From assembly GCA_028822125.1 (NCBI GenBank), contig JAPKEK010000204.1, forward strand, positions 1-5,556: 5,556 nucleotides of DNA. Reading direction: 5' to 3'. Below are positions 4,617-5,556 of this stretch, piece by piece. Below the pieces are notes generated by a model that was not told the origin of the DNA, searched no databases, and worked only from the letters and a program-made list of their open reading frames with translations. The DNA is from Pseudomonadales bacterium (GTDB lineage Bacteria > Pseudomonadota > Gammaproteobacteria > Pseudomonadales > Azotimanducaceae). How positions within the stretch are numbered: the stretch's first letter is position 1; the number at the start of each line of letters is the position of its first letter. Both the position numbers and the translations under genes were made by a program.

Positions 4617-5556
4617 TTACGAGGCGCCCAGGGATAGTAGATTATCAACGCATTGGTAGAGCGCTTCGAGATACTCAATATCGGCCTGCGAAAGTTGTAA
4701 ATCAACCGCCGCCGCCAGGTCAGAGAGTTGCTGGGTTGTAGACACGCCCACCACGGGTGCGACTACACCGGGTTTCTGCAGCAGCCATGCCAGGGCAACC
4801 TGAGCAGAAGAGGCATTGTGCTGCTCAGCAATCTCAGCACATCTCTCGGCGATTTGAAAATCCATCTCGCCACGGTACAGGCTGGCGGTGCGAAGCTTGT
4901 CTGCGCCTTTTGAGCGATGGGTGGAACCCGATTGCAGGCTGCCACGATAAGCCCCAGTGAGAATACCACGCGCCAGTGGTGACCAGGGGGTTACACCGAC
5001 CCCGGATTGATTGCAGTAGGGTAGCATTTCTCGTTCTTCTTCTCTGTATATCAGGTTTAGATGATTTTGCATGGATATAAATTGAGTCCAGCCATGTCGC
5101 TCAGCTGTTAATTGCAGCTCGGCAAATTGCCAGGCAAACATGGAAGACGCGCCAAGGTAGATGGCTTTGCCGGCTTTGACGATATCGTTTAGCGCGTCGA
5201 GCGTTTCTTCAATGGGGACTTGTGCCTGGCCTGGAATGCCATGGGGATGCCGGTGAATGATGAGCTGGTCTACGTAGTCCAGTCCAAGTCTGTCAAGGCT
5301 TGCATTGACGCTCTCGATTATATGCTTTCTGGATAGGCCACCCTGGTTGGCAGCTTTACCCATGGGCATGGATACTTTGGTTGTGAGCACATATTCATCA
5401 CGGCGGAAGGTTTCTCTAAGCAATTGTCCCACCACTTCTTCAGAGGCACCTATGCCATAGATATTGGCACAATCGAAGTAGTTGATGCCCAAATCTTTGG
5501 CTAACTCGAAAATAGGCCTGGCGGCATCAAGGTCCAGCGTCCAGTCGCCTTGATGG
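4617..5556 (-). CDS. Aldo/keto reductase, N-terminus cut by window edge
   Basis: NAD(P)H-dependent oxidoreductase of the (beta/alpha)8-barrel aldo/keto reductase superfamily, reducing aldehydes or ketones in the cytoplasm. The frame stays open from the TAA at 4617-4619 to the right edge (312 residues visible), so the true start is outside and perhaps 25-40 residues are missing; the TTG at 5492 is internal, since the upstream residues continue the family pattern (FELAKDLGINYFDCAN). Counting from the first visible residue, the catalytic tetrad is D28 and Y33 (FDCANIYG), K60 (LTTKV) and H101 (IIHRH). Further family signatures are SEEVVGQLL, YREEEREMLPYC, PWSPLARGILTG and the cofactor-phosphate region VVGVSTTQQLSDL near the C-terminus. 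Most like the YajO/YghZ-type branch. Convergent with the sulfurtransferase, 27 bp apart, so it is not in the same operon, and its link to the pathway is inferred from proximity only. Confidence 0.9.
   Translation of the reverse strand, partial: HQGDWTLDLDAARPIFELAKDLGINYFDCANIYGIGASEEVVGQLLRETFRRDEYVLTTKVSMPMGKAANQGGLSRKHIIESVNASLDRLGLDYVDQLIIHRHPHGIPGQAQVPIEETLDALNDIVKAGKAIYLGASSMFAWQFAELQLTAERHGWTQFISMQNHLNLIYREEEREMLPYCNQSGVGVTPWSPLARGILTGAYRGSLQSGSTHRSKGADKLRTASLYRGEMDFQIAERCAEIAEQHNASSAQVALAWLLQKPGVVAPVVGVSTTQQLSDLAAAVDLQLSQADIEYLEALYQCVDNLLSLGAS

Noticed and set aside
4442..4705. Minus-strand frame spanning the convergent gap
   Set aside because: It overlaps the ends of two convincing genes in another frame and shows no family motif; low-information composition.

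Overview
The window looks like bacterial chromosomal DNA of moderate G+C. It has compact genes, Shine-Dalgarno (SD) sites of the AGGAG type and protein families common in aerobic Gammaproteobacteria (possibly marine or soil heterotrophs). That taxonomic guess rests only on overall protein and codon style and is weak. I see no RNA gene, CRISPR array, transposase, integrase or phage gene.

Left part (1-2893, minus strand): three co-directional genes probably form one operon, transcribed right to left. In transcription order they are a spinster-like MFS transporter, a glutathione S-transferase-like protein and a class A FAD-dependent aromatic-type monooxygenase whose C-terminus lies beyond the left edge. 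Both intergenic gaps are 31 bp. The set reads as uptake, then hydroxylation and thiol conjugation or isomerisation of a small, probably aromatic or other cyclic, compound.

Middle (2894-3133): a 240-bp divergent control region. It holds a perfect 8-bp inverted repeat (2989-3009), an extra copy of its half-site near the transporter start (2902-2910), a separate 7-bp hairpin followed by a T run (2931-2950) and a near-perfect 10-bp tandem repeat (3097-3116) just before the first rightward gene. No regulator gene is inside the window.

Right part (3134-4589, plus strand): a VOC/glyoxalase-fold protein of the methylmalonyl-CoA epimerase-like type is followed 52 bp later by a two-domain rhodanese-type sulfurtransferase. 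Its active-site loop, CGGGIAAS, differs from both the thiosulfate and the mercaptopyruvate sulfurtransferase loops. Facing this pair is an aldo/keto reductase on the minus strand (4617 to beyond the right edge), separated by only 27 bp. Most of that gap is a 13-bp tandem duplication that also covers the sulfurtransferase stop codon.

Taken together, this resembles an accessory catabolic or detoxification island: transporter, oxygenase, glutathione transferase, VOC enzyme, sulfurtransferase and reductase around one shared control region. No single family fixes the substrate. The joint presence of a GST and a sulfurtransferase suggests thiol or sulfane-sulfur chemistry, which is inference only.
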